A stretch of 10,084 nucleotides of DNA from NCBI GenBank assembly GCA_030635995.1, contig DAOVXU010000050.1, positions 1 to 10,084 on the forward strand. Reading direction: 5' to 3'. Under the pieces are notes generated by a model, which saw only the letters and a list, made by a program, of their open reading frames with translations, did not search any database and was not told the origin of the DNA. A program made the translations under genes and the position numbers. How positions within the stretch are numbered: the first letter of the stretch is position 1; each line of letters begins with the position of its first letter. Below, piece after piece: positions 1 to 6,173 of the stretch. The DNA is from Arcobacter sp. (GTDB lineage Bacteria > Campylobacterota > Campylobacteria > Campylobacterales > Arcobacteraceae).

Positions 1-265
1 AATTAAATTCTTTATTTTTATTGTGCTTACTATTACAGGCTATATTTGTTTTATATTTTATAGTTAAAGTATGTTCACAGTTATTTTTGAAATTATACAA
101 TTTATTTGCTGTATTGTATATATCTGTAGAATAGGGGGATAATTTTAATGATAAACAATTTATATCCTCTTTTATTAACTCTTTATCATAAACTTTTGTA
201 AAATAATCATCTTGCATACATCCTGTAAATAAAATTAAAAATGTTAATACCAATATTTTTATAAT
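1..265 (-). CDS. Probable lipoprotein, function unknown; C-terminus beyond window, start codon uncertain
   Basis: The minus strand is open from about position 276 to the window edge. Read from the ATT at 263-265 it begins MIKILVLTFLILFTGC. This is a short basic-then-hydrophobic signal sequence ending in a lipobox, LFTGC, whose Cys codon is at 218-220. That predicts lipidation and membrane anchoring by the signal peptidase II route. At least 72 residues follow the Cys; they are polar, rich in Asn, Lys and Tyr, and contain three further cysteines. There is no ATG, GTG or TTG where the start should be. Candidates are ATT (263-265), 8 bases after AGAAGG, or ATA (260-262), which would overlap the preceding gene's TAA. 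A TTG at 251-253 would remove the basic N-terminus. The frame overlaps the end of the 164-residue gene, so the two are probably co-translated. I recognise no family. The lipoprotein call is fairly firm; the exact start is not. Confidence 0.6.
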   Translation of the reverse strand, partial: MIKILVLTFLILFTGCMQDDYFTKVYDKELIKEDINCLSLKLSPYSTDIYNTANKLYNFKNNCEHTLTIKYKTNIACNSKHNKNKEFN

Positions 266-753
266 TGTGAAGCCCTTCTTACTAAAGAGATATTATTTGT
301 AAGTTTTATTATAGTTTGTTCTAATTCAAATTTATTTTTAGCATAATAAGATGAAGTTTTAAGAAGATTTAATTTTTCTTCAAAATTTTCTATAGTTTGA
401 AGTTTAATATCATCATCAAGTAAACTCATAATTAAATCTGGAGTTTGCTTTTGTAGTTTTGTAATAATATGCTCATAGGTATATTGATTGTCTGTATCTA
501 GCTTATAATATTCACAAAGTTCTTTATAAACTTCTTGAGTAGATGAACCATATCTTCTGTAAATTACACCAGCATAATCATTTAAATATTTTAATACCAT
601 ATTATAATTATATAAAATATTTAAAATATTTTCCTTTTCATCAGTGTCATTTTCAATATCTTTATATACTTTACTAAATATATGATATGAACATAAATAT
701 GTAATCTCTGAACAATTTTGTTTTATATCTTCAATAAAATCAATTACTTTCAT
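259..753 (-). CDS. Hypothetical 164-residue protein, mainly alpha-helical
   Basis: I do not recognise this protein. It has no signal peptide and no membrane segment, and it is rich in Lys, Glu, Asp, Asn, Tyr and Leu. Its heptad-like helical stretches, for example around residues 30-60 and 115-155, suggest a small all-helical cytoplasmic protein. The ATG at 751-753 is preceded by AGGGA seven bases upstream, a good ribosome binding site. It lies downstream of the pckA terminator, so it either has its own promoter or depends on read-through; a TATAAA in the T-rich stretch after the terminator is very close to the ATG. Its 3' end overlaps the start of the lipoprotein gene, which suggests the two function together. 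The composition matches its neighbours, and nothing marks it as recently transferred. Confidence 0.75.
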   Translation of the reverse strand: MKVIDFIEDIKQNCSEITYLCSYHIFSKVYKDIENDTDEKENILNILYNYNMVLKYLNDYAGVIYRRYGSSTQEVYKELCEYYKLDTDNQYTYEHIITKLQKQTPDLIMSLLDDDIKLQTIENFEEKLNLLKTSSYYAKNKFELEQTIIKLTNNISLVRRASQL

Positions 754-773
754 TTTTAATCCCTATTATTTAT

Positions 774-808
774 AAAAAAAAGGGATAGAATTATTCTACC
801 CCCTTTTT
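774..808 (-). terminator. Intrinsic terminator after pckA
   Basis: On the minus strand, about 30 bases after the pckA stop, there is a stem of up to 15 pairs: AAAAAGGGGGTAGAA pairs with TTCTATCCCTTTTT around a three-base TAA loop. Two of the pairs are G-U wobbles, and the stem is followed by a run of eight T. The stem plus U-tract is a textbook Rho-independent terminator and should end the oadGAB-pckA transcript. On the plus strand the same dyad has only five T after it, and no plus-strand gene leads into it. Confidence 0.85.
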
Positions 809-841
809 GCATTATAAAGTGTATCTCTAAATATATTTTAT

Positions 842-2431
842 CTAAATTTGAGGTCCAGCAGCTGTAAAATCAAAGTCACTATCTTCTGTTAAGTATTTTT
901 TAAAGTTTTCTATATACATAGATGCTAATTTATTTGATGCATTATCGTAAGCTTTTTTATCTTCCCAAGTATTTTTAGGATTTAACACTTCTGTATCAAC
1001 ACCAGTAAGTGTTTTAGGAATGGCTAAATTAAATGTATCTAACATTTCAAATTCACTATTATTAATATTACCATCTAAAATACCATTTATACAAGCTCTT
1101 GTATTTTTAATACTCATTCTTGTTCCTGTTCCATAAGCACCACCAGTCCATCCTGTATTTACAAGATAAACATTTACATTATGTTTATTAATTTTTTCAC
1201 CAAGAAGTTTTGCATAATCTGTTGGATGTAAAGGTAAAAATGCTTCACCAAAACAAGCACTAAATGTAGCAGTAGGTTCTTTAATACCTCTTTCTGTTCC
1301 TGCAACTTTAGCAGTATATCCACTTAAAAAGTAATACATTGCTTGTTGAGAAGTTAGTTTAGAAACTGGAGGTAATACACCAAAAGCATCTGCACTTAAG
1401 AAAATAATATTTGTTGGATGTCCAGCAATACTATTTGGTTGAATATTTTCAATATGATTAATAGGGTAAGAAACTCTTGTATTTTCTGTTTTTGAACTAT
1501 TAGTATAATCAACATTTCCATTTTCATCGGCAACTACATTTTCTAATATAGCACCTTTTTTAATAGCAGCAAAAATTTCAGGTTCACTTTTTGCATCTAG
1601 GTTTACAACCTTAGCATAACAACCACCTTCAAAATTAAATACACCATCATCATCCCAACCATGTTCATCATCACCTATTAAAGCTCTATGAGGATCAGTT
1701 GAAAGTGTAGTTTTACCCGTACCACTTAGTCCAAAGAAAAGTGCAGTATCACCATCTTTACCTACATTTGCTGAACAATGCATTGCCATTTTACCTGTTA
1801 GAGGAAGCCAGTAGTTCATCATAGAAAAGATACCTTTTTTTATCTCACCAGCATACCAAGTTCCACCAACAACAGCTTCATTAGCTTCTACATCAAAAGC
1901 TACATAAACTTCAGAATGTAAATCTTGTTCTTTCCAATCAGAATTTGTAGTTTTACAAGCATTATACATAGTAAAATCTGGTTTAAAATTTTCTAACTCT
2001 TCTTTTGTTGGTCTAATAAACATATTTTGTACAAAATGTGATTGCCAAGCAACTTCTGTAATAATTCTTACAGATTTTCTACTATCGCGACTTGCTCCAC
2101 AAAATACATCTGTTACATATAAATCTTTTCCATTTAATTGTTCTTTTCCTTGTTTAAGTAAATCTTTATAAATATCTTTAGTTATTGGTTGATTTATATC
2201 ACCCCAAGAGATATAATTATTTGATGGACTTTGATCTACAAAGTATTTATCTTTTGGACTTCTACCAGTAAAAATACCAGTATCTATCATCAATGCACCT
2301 TGTGAGCTAATCTTAGCTCCTTCATTTTCAACTGCATGATTTATTAAAGTATCAATATCAAGGTTTAAATAAACCTCGCCTACATTTTCTAAACCAAGAG
2401 ACCTCTTTAATAAATTTGTAATATCAGACAT
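842..2431 (-). CDS. pckA: Phosphoenolpyruvate carboxykinase (ATP)
   Basis: This cytoplasmic enzyme of gluconeogenesis and anaplerosis converts oxaloacetate + ATP to PEP + CO2 + ADP. The 529 residues match the usual length of the ATP-dependent bacterial family. The substrate-binding FTGRSPKDKY is at 54-63, with the family's conserved Arg at 57. GGTWYAGEIKKG (189-200) holds the metal-ligand/catalytic Lys pair, and MHCSANVG has His218. The kinase-1a P-loop GLSGTGKTTLS is at 234-244, and GDDEHGWDDDG (253-263) holds the metal-binding Asp pair. All key residues are present. An AGGA sits ten bases before the ATG. The gene starts 21 bases after oadB, with no terminator between, so it is the last gene of the oadG-oadA-oadB-pckA operon. 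Its partner enzyme in the same operon uses the same substrate, oxaloacetate. A strong terminator follows. Confidence 0.98.
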   Translation of the reverse strand: MSDITNLLKRSLGLENVGEVYLNLDIDTLINHAVENEGAKISSQGALMIDTGIFTGRSPKDKYFVDQSPSNNYISWGDINQPITKDIYKDLLKQGKEQLNGKDLYVTDVFCGASRDSRKSVRIITEVAWQSHFVQNMFIRPTKEELENFKPDFTMYNACKTTNSDWKEQDLHSEVYVAFDVEANEAVVGGTWYAGEIKKGIFSMMNYWLPLTGKMAMHCSANVGKDGDTALFFGLSGTGKTTLSTDPHRALIGDDEHGWDDDGVFNFEGGCYAKVVNLDAKSEPEIFAAIKKGAILENVVADENGNVDYTNSSKTENTRVSYPINHIENIQPNSIAGHPTNIIFLSADAFGVLPPVSKLTSQQAMYYFLSGYTAKVAGTERGIKEPTATFSACFGEAFLPLHPTDYAKLLGEKINKHNVNVYLVNTGWTGGAYGTGTRMSIKNTRACINGILDGNINNSEFEMLDTFNLAIPKTLTGVDTEVLNPKNTWEDKKAYDNASNKLASMYIENFKKYLTEDSDFDFTAAGPQI

Positions 2432-2452
2432 AATTCTTTTTTCCTAAATTTT

Positions 2453-3778
2453 TTATTTAAATATTGATAATAGTACACCAGCTGCAACGGCTGAACCGAT
2501 TACACCAGAAACATTTGGACCCATTGCGTGCATCAATAATATATTTGACTTATCATACTCTTGACCAACTTTACTTACAACTCTTGCTGCCATTGGTACC
2601 GCTGAAACTCCAGCTGCTCCAATTAGTGGATTGATTTGTGCATCAGCAGGACTAAATTTATTCATTAATTTAGCCATTAAAACACCAGTTGCAGTTCCTA
2701 CAGAAAATGCAATTAAACCAATTATCATAATACCCATTGTATCAAGTACTAAGAACTTATCAGCAGCTAGTTTTGAACCAACACCAAGACCTAAGAATAT
2801 TGTTACAATATTGATAAGTGAATTTTGCATAGTATCACTTAATCTATCTACTACACCAGATTGTTTTGCAAAGTTACCAAATGCAAATGCACCAATCAAA
2901 GGGGTAGACTCAGGTAAAAGTAAAATAGCCATCATCAAAATTAATATAGGTAAAAATAATTTTTCCAATCTATGTACTTTTCGTAGAGCTGGCATTTTTA
3001 TTTTTCTTTCAGCTTCTGTTGTAAGTGCTTTCATAATCGGAGGTTGAATTACAGGTACTAGTGCCATATAAGAATATGCTGCAACTGCTATTGCTCCTAA
3101 TAAATGTGGAGCTAATGCATTTGCAATAAAAATAGAAGTAGGACCATCCGCCCCACCAATTATAGATATTGCACTGGCATCTTGTATGTCAAATCCAATC
3201 ATAACTGCACCAACTAAAGAACCAAAGATTCCAAATTGAGCAGCTCCACCTAATATTGCTGTTTTAGGATTAGCTAAAAGTGGACCAAAATCTGTCATAG
3301 CTCCAACACCCATAAATATTAATAGTGGAAAAAATCCATTTGCAATACCCATATTATAAATAATACCAAGCATACCATTTTCTCCACCTATTCCTGCTAA
3401 TGGAATATTGGCTAATAATCCACCAAATGCTATAGGTAAAAGCAGTAAAGGCTCAAATCCTTTAGCGATAGCAAGATAGAATAGTATAAAAACAAGAATA
3501 AACATGATAAGTCTTCCCCATGTTTGTTCAAATGTTGTCATAAGTCTTGCATCTTCACTATGTGCTTCTGATGTCATTACATCATCACTAGGACTAAAAA
3601 GAGCTTTGATACCCGTTGTAGCATAAAATGATACTGCTAGTTCACCTAAAGTTTTAGATTGATACTCTTTTTTTTCAGTTTGTACTTTAGTAGACTCATG
3701 TGCATCAGATGCACTAAGATTAAAGGTAAAAGCACTAAAAAACATAATTAGTAAAGATATAATTATTTTTTTGTTCAT
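2453..3778 (-). CDS. oadB: Oxaloacetate decarboxylase beta subunit (Na+-translocating)
   Basis: OadB is the integral-membrane subunit that decarboxylates carboxybiotin and exports Na+. I start it at the ATG at 3776-3778, where GGAG lies six bases upstream. A TTG 11 codons earlier (3811) overlaps oadA, has no such site and would bury the signal sequence. The resulting 441 residues begin with a signal-like MNKKIIISLLIMFFSAFTF, then a polar segment of about 65 residues before the first core helix (about 90-107). Family signatures are intact: FEPLLLLPIAFGGLLANIP; IIGGADGPTSIF with Asp211, matching Klebsiella Asp203; SYMALVPVIQPP with Tyr237, matching Tyr229; and NPLIGAAGVSAVPMAAR with Asn383, Gly387, Ser392 and Arg399, spaced as Klebsiella Asn373, Gly377, Ser382 and Arg389. 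The residue matching relies on remembered family knowledge. It lies 25 bases after oadA. Confidence 0.95.
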   Translation of the reverse strand: MNKKIIISLLIMFFSAFTFNLSASDAHESTKVQTEKKEYQSKTLGELAVSFYATTGIKALFSPSDDVMTSEAHSEDARLMTTFEQTWGRLIMFILVFILFYLAIAKGFEPLLLLPIAFGGLLANIPLAGIGGENGMLGIIYNMGIANGFFPLLIFMGVGAMTDFGPLLANPKTAILGGAAQFGIFGSLVGAVMIGFDIQDASAISIIGGADGPTSIFIANALAPHLLGAIAVAAYSYMALVPVIQPPIMKALTTEAERKIKMPALRKVHRLEKLFLPILILMMAILLLPESTPLIGAFAFGNFAKQSGVVDRLSDTMQNSLINIVTIFLGLGVGSKLAADKFLVLDTMGIMIIGLIAFSVGTATGVLMAKLMNKFSPADAQINPLIGAAGVSAVPMAARVVSKVGQEYDKSNILLMHAMGPNVSGVIGSAVAAGVLLSIFK

Positions 3779-3803
3779 TGATTTCTCCAAATTTTTATAT
3801 TTT

Positions 3804-5600
3804 TTAGCCAATTACAACTAAAACTTGACCCTCTTCAACGGCATCATTTGGTTTAACAGGTATAGCTGTAACAGTTCCCGCACAAGGAGATTCAATATCA
3901 ATTTCCATTTTCATAGCTTCTAAAATTGAGATAACTTGACCCTCTTCAACTTTATCACCAACACTAACTAATATTTTCCATACACTACCATTTACTGTAG
4001 CACCAACTTCTGTTCCTGCACCAGATGCAACAGGAGCTGACATAGGAGCTTCAGCAACAGGAGCTGTACTTGGAGCAACTTGTATATCTACATCACCTTG
4101 TGCTACTTGTACACTAAACTTTTTACCATCTACTACTACCGTATAATTACCATCTGCCATTTCACTATTTCCTTTATTTTCTGATTCTTCTTCACTAATT
4201 TTTCTTACACTTAATGGTGATTCACCTTTTAAGAATGATATACCTTTTTCTTCACAAGCAGCAGCAATAAATATATTTTCTTCTGTTGTTGCTAACTCTT
4301 CTATCTCTAATCTTTCTTTCCATGCAGCTAATGATTTTCTTGGATCTCTATCTGCAATATCAAGTGGATTTTCTGTTGTTGGTTCTAATTTTAATTTTTT
4401 AGAAGCCAAATCAATAATCTCTTGATTTGGCTTTGTAGGTGTTGTACCAAAATAACCAAGTACCATTTTCCCATAACCTGGAGCAATTTGTTTCCAAGGT
4501 CCAAACATAACATTTGCATATGCTTGTTGCCAATAAAATTGAGATACAGGTGTAACAGAAGTACCATAACCACCTTTTTCTACAACTTCTTGCATAGCTT
4601 TAATAACTTCAGGAAATTTATCTAAAGTATTATCATCTCTCATCATTTGAGTATTTGCCGTTAAAGCTCCACCTGGCATAGGTGAAAATGGAATAAGTGG
4701 AGAAACTTGAGTTGCTTCTGGTGGCATCATATAGTCACTCAAACAATCTTTTAAAGTCTCTTCATAAGCTAAAATCTTATTTACTTCTAATCCACCTAAA
4801 TCATAGTTACTACCTTTAGTTGCATGTAAAAGCGTAAGAATATCTGGTTGAGAAGTTCCTCCACTAACAGGAGAAGCAGCCAAATCAATTCCATCTGCAC
4901 CAGCATCAAGTGCAGCTAAATATGCGGCAACACTTACACCAGCTGTTTCATGAGTATGAAGTCTAATATGAGCAGAATCTCCTAGAAGTTTTCTAGCCAT
5001 TTTAAATGTTTCATAAATTTTAGTTGGATTTGCTGTACCACTTGCATCTTTAAAACAGATTGAATCATATGGTAAACCAGAGTCTAAAATACCTCTTAAA
5101 GTTTTTTCATAAAATGCCACATCGTGAGCACCTTGACAACCTGGCGGTAAATCCATCATAGTTACAACAGCTTCGTGCTTTAAACCGTGATTTTTAATAC
5201 ATTGTGCAGAATACTCAAGATTTTTAACATCATTAAGTGCATCAAAGTTTCTAATAGTTGTTGTACCATGTTTAGCAAACATTTTTGCATGTAGATCCAC
5301 TAACTCTCTACTTCCCGTATCTAACATAACCGTATTGATACCTCTTGAAAGTGTTTGTAAGTTTGCATCTGGACCAACAATTTTTCTAAATTTGTCCATC
5401 ATTGCAAATGCATCTTCTTGTAGATAGAAGTATAAAGACTGAAATCTTGCTCCCCCACCAAATTCAAAGTGAGTTATACCAGCTTCTTTTGCCGCTTCAA
5501 CAGCTGGAAAGAAGTCATCCATAAGAACCCTACCACCAAAAACAGATTGGAATCCATCTCTGAATGTTGTGTCCATTATATCAATAAATTTTTTTGCCAT
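3804..5600 (-). CDS. oadA: Oxaloacetate decarboxylase alpha subunit / PycB-type biotin carboxyltransferase
   Basis: This subunit transfers the carboxyl group between oxaloacetate/pyruvate and a biotin carried on its own C-terminus. The N-terminal TIM-barrel carboxyltransferase domain opens with DTTFRDGFQS (10-19). It has the expected carbamylated Lys184 in FKDASG and the metal ligands His215 and His217 in LHTHETAG. A conserved carboxyltransferase domain continues to about 460. A Pro/Ala-rich flexible linker (about 508-530) leads to a biotinyl domain with Lys564 in EAMKMEI, 34 residues from the end as usual. The 598 residues are normal for OadA. The gene starts six bases after oadG, with AAGG ten bases before its ATG. 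The N-terminal motif and EFGGGARFQS differ from the classical OadA/PYC forms (HQS; EMWGGATFD) and look like Campylobacter PycB. Flanking oadB and oadG favour the decarboxylase pump; acting as a pyruvate carboxylase subunit is the alternative. Confidence 0.95.
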   Translation of the reverse strand: MAKKFIDIMDTTFRDGFQSVFGGRVLMDDFFPAVEAAKEAGITHFEFGGGARFQSLYFYLQEDAFAMMDKFRKIVGPDANLQTLSRGINTVMLDTGSRELVDLHAKMFAKHGTTTIRNFDALNDVKNLEYSAQCIKNHGLKHEAVVTMMDLPPGCQGAHDVAFYEKTLRGILDSGLPYDSICFKDASGTANPTKIYETFKMARKLLGDSAHIRLHTHETAGVSVAAYLAALDAGADGIDLAASPVSGGTSQPDILTLLHATKGSNYDLGGLEVNKILAYEETLKDCLSDYMMPPEATQVSPLIPFSPMPGGALTANTQMMRDDNTLDKFPEVIKAMQEVVEKGGYGTSVTPVSQFYWQQAYANVMFGPWKQIAPGYGKMVLGYFGTTPTKPNQEIIDLASKKLKLEPTTENPLDIADRDPRKSLAAWKERLEIEELATTEENIFIAAACEEKGISFLKGESPLSVRKISEEESENKGNSEMADGNYTVVVDGKKFSVQVAQGDVDIQVAPSTAPVAEAPMSAPVASGAGTEVGATVNGSVWKILVSVGDKVEEGQVISILEAMKMEIDIESPCAGTVTAIPVKPNDAVEEGQVLVVIG

Positions 5601-5606
5601 ATTTGA

Positions 5607-5855
5607 TTAACCTTTTGTGTTATTGTGATGTATGATTGCAGCAGTAATTGCAGCAGTAATTTGACTGTCATCTGTAACATTCGTTTGTGAACGTTTATAA
5701 TTGTCAGGCTTCTTTACCTCTTCTTTAAAAAACTTAGCTATTAATCTAGCTTGTAGCTTAAGAGCAAAAATCATAATTATTAAGAATGTGAAAACAATTC
5801 CCATCCCTAAAGCCATAAATTTTAAAGCTTCACCTACTAAATTTACTTCTTCCAT
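5607..5855 (-). CDS. oadG: Oxaloacetate decarboxylase gamma subunit
   Basis: OadG is the small membrane subunit that holds OadA and OadB together. I start it at the ATG at 5853-5855 because GAGG lies six bases upstream. A TTG eight codons earlier (5879) would add MLKYMRYY and has no good site. The 82-residue product has one transmembrane helix (about 13-32, rich in Gly, Met, Ile and Phe). A basic stretch and a polar linker follow, then an Ala/Ile-rich tail, ITAAITAAIIHH, with a His pair near the end. That matches the OadG pattern, whose C-terminus binds OadA and, in Klebsiella, a zinc ion. It is the first gene of the operon and ends six bases before oadA. Confidence 0.88.
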   Translation of the reverse strand: MEEVNLVGEALKFMALGMGIVFTFLIIMIFALKLQARLIAKFFKEEVKKPDNYKRSQTNVTDDSQITAAITAAIIHHNNTKG

Positions 5856-5954
5856 ATAATACCTCATATATTTTAACAATTTCTAATTGCATTAAAAATG
5901 TAATTTCCAAATTTTATATAAAAAATGCTTCAGTAATAATTATTTTTGAGATAA

Positions 5955-5968
5955 ATTATAAAATTATA
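5955..5968 (-). promoter_or_regulatory. Candidate -10 boxes for the oadGAB-pckA operon
   Basis: On the minus strand two TATAAT hexamers occur close together, at 5968-5963 and 5960-5955, about 100 bases upstream of the oadG ATG. Campylobacterota sigma-70 promoters rely mainly on the -10 box, with no fixed -35, so either could serve. No good -35 hexamer sits at 17 bases. In DNA this A+T-rich such boxes also arise by chance, so this is a weak call. Confidence 0.35.
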
Positions 5969-6051
5969 TTAGCAATTTTACATAATAACACATCAAATTG
6001 ATTAGATATGATTATTAGTTTGTTATTTATTAATTCAATTTTTTTAGTCAT
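5956..6051 (-). CDS. Possible small ORF, 31 residues, divergent from the repressor gene
   Basis: An ATG at 6049-6051 (minus strand) is preceded by AAAAAGG with a six-base spacer, a better ribosome binding site than several of the certain genes here. The frame runs to TAA at 5956-5958. The product starts MTKKIELINNK and is then largely Ile/Leu/Val, with a single Cys, so it could be a small membrane-associated or amphipathic peptide. It reads away from the dyad at 6103-6139 and would be a natural target of the repressor encoded at 6174. Against it, a frame of 31 codons is not rare by chance, it resembles no family I know, and its stop overlaps the TATAAT boxes suggested for oadG. Treat it as a hypothesis. 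Confidence 0.22.
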   Translation of the reverse strand: MTKKIELINNKLIIISNQFDVLLCKIANIIL

Positions 6052-6102
6052 TTGATACCTTTTTACTTTTTATTTTAAAATTATTGCATAAAATAATAAT
6101 TT

Positions 6103-6139
6103 AACATAAAAATATTGCATATTGACATATTATTATGTT
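6103..6139. promoter_or_regulatory. Inverted-repeat operator candidate upstream of the repressor gene
   Basis: AACATAAAAATAT (6103-6115) and ATATTATTATGTT (6127-6139) are inverted copies matching at 12 of 13 positions, separated by 11 bases and centred near 6121. The half-sites are 24 bases apart start to start, a little over two helical turns. The dyad overlaps the predicted -35 region and touches the -10 of the repressor gene 35 bases downstream, the classic position for autorepression. A nine-base word, TATTGCATA, occurs at 6082-6090 and again inside the dyad at 6113-6121. The dyad is visible directly; its binding by the adjacent repressor is inferred. Confidence 0.5.
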
Positions 6140-6144
6140 ATGAT
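6115..6144 (+). promoter_or_regulatory. Candidate sigma-70 promoter of the S24 repressor gene
   Basis: TTGCAT (6115-6120) and TATGAT (6139-6144) are separated by 18 bases. This places the transcript start near 6150, ahead of an AAGG ribosome binding site seven bases before the ATG. TTGACA at 6122-6127 is a better -35 but lies too close to TATGAT (11 bases). It could pair with TATTAA at 6147-6152 only at 19 bases. The promoter lies within the inverted repeat. Confidence 0.45.
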
Positions 6145-6173
6145 TCTATTAATATGAAAGAAAAGGAAAGATT

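Larger units (their letters stand above)
5856..6173. other. Divergent intergenic region between oadG and the S24 repressor gene
   Basis: This 318-base, extremely A+T-rich region must carry the promoters of two divergent units: the oadGAB-pckA operon to the left and the repressor gene to the right. Its right third holds a long dyad and repeated TATTGCATA words. Its middle holds a possible 31-residue ORF on the minus strand. Two TATAAT boxes lie near 5955-5968 on the minus strand. I see no structured RNA or terminator in it. Confidence 0.7.

Noticed and set aside
2631..3047. Plus-strand open frame of 138 codons
   Set aside because: It lies wholly inside oadB on the opposite strand, has no family features, and its composition mirrors the membrane segments of OadB. 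It is an antisense shadow.
3779..3811. Eleven-codon N-terminal extension of OadB from a TTG
   Set aside because: It overlaps oadA, has no ribosome site, and puts charged residues before a signal sequence, while the ATG at 3778 has GGAG at ideal spacing.
4391..4625. Short open frames on both strands inside oadA
   Set aside because: They overlap a certain, highly conserved carboxyltransferase gene, lack ribosome sites and resemble no protein family.
5856..5879. Eight-codon N-terminal extension of OadG from a TTG
   Set aside because: The ATG at 5855 has GAGG six bases upstream, and the extension would contain that ribosome site.
6122..6144. TTGACA with TATGAT as the repressor promoter
   Set aside because: The hexamers are only 11 bases apart, too close for a sigma-70 promoter. 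TTGCAT with TATGAT at 18 bases is preferred.
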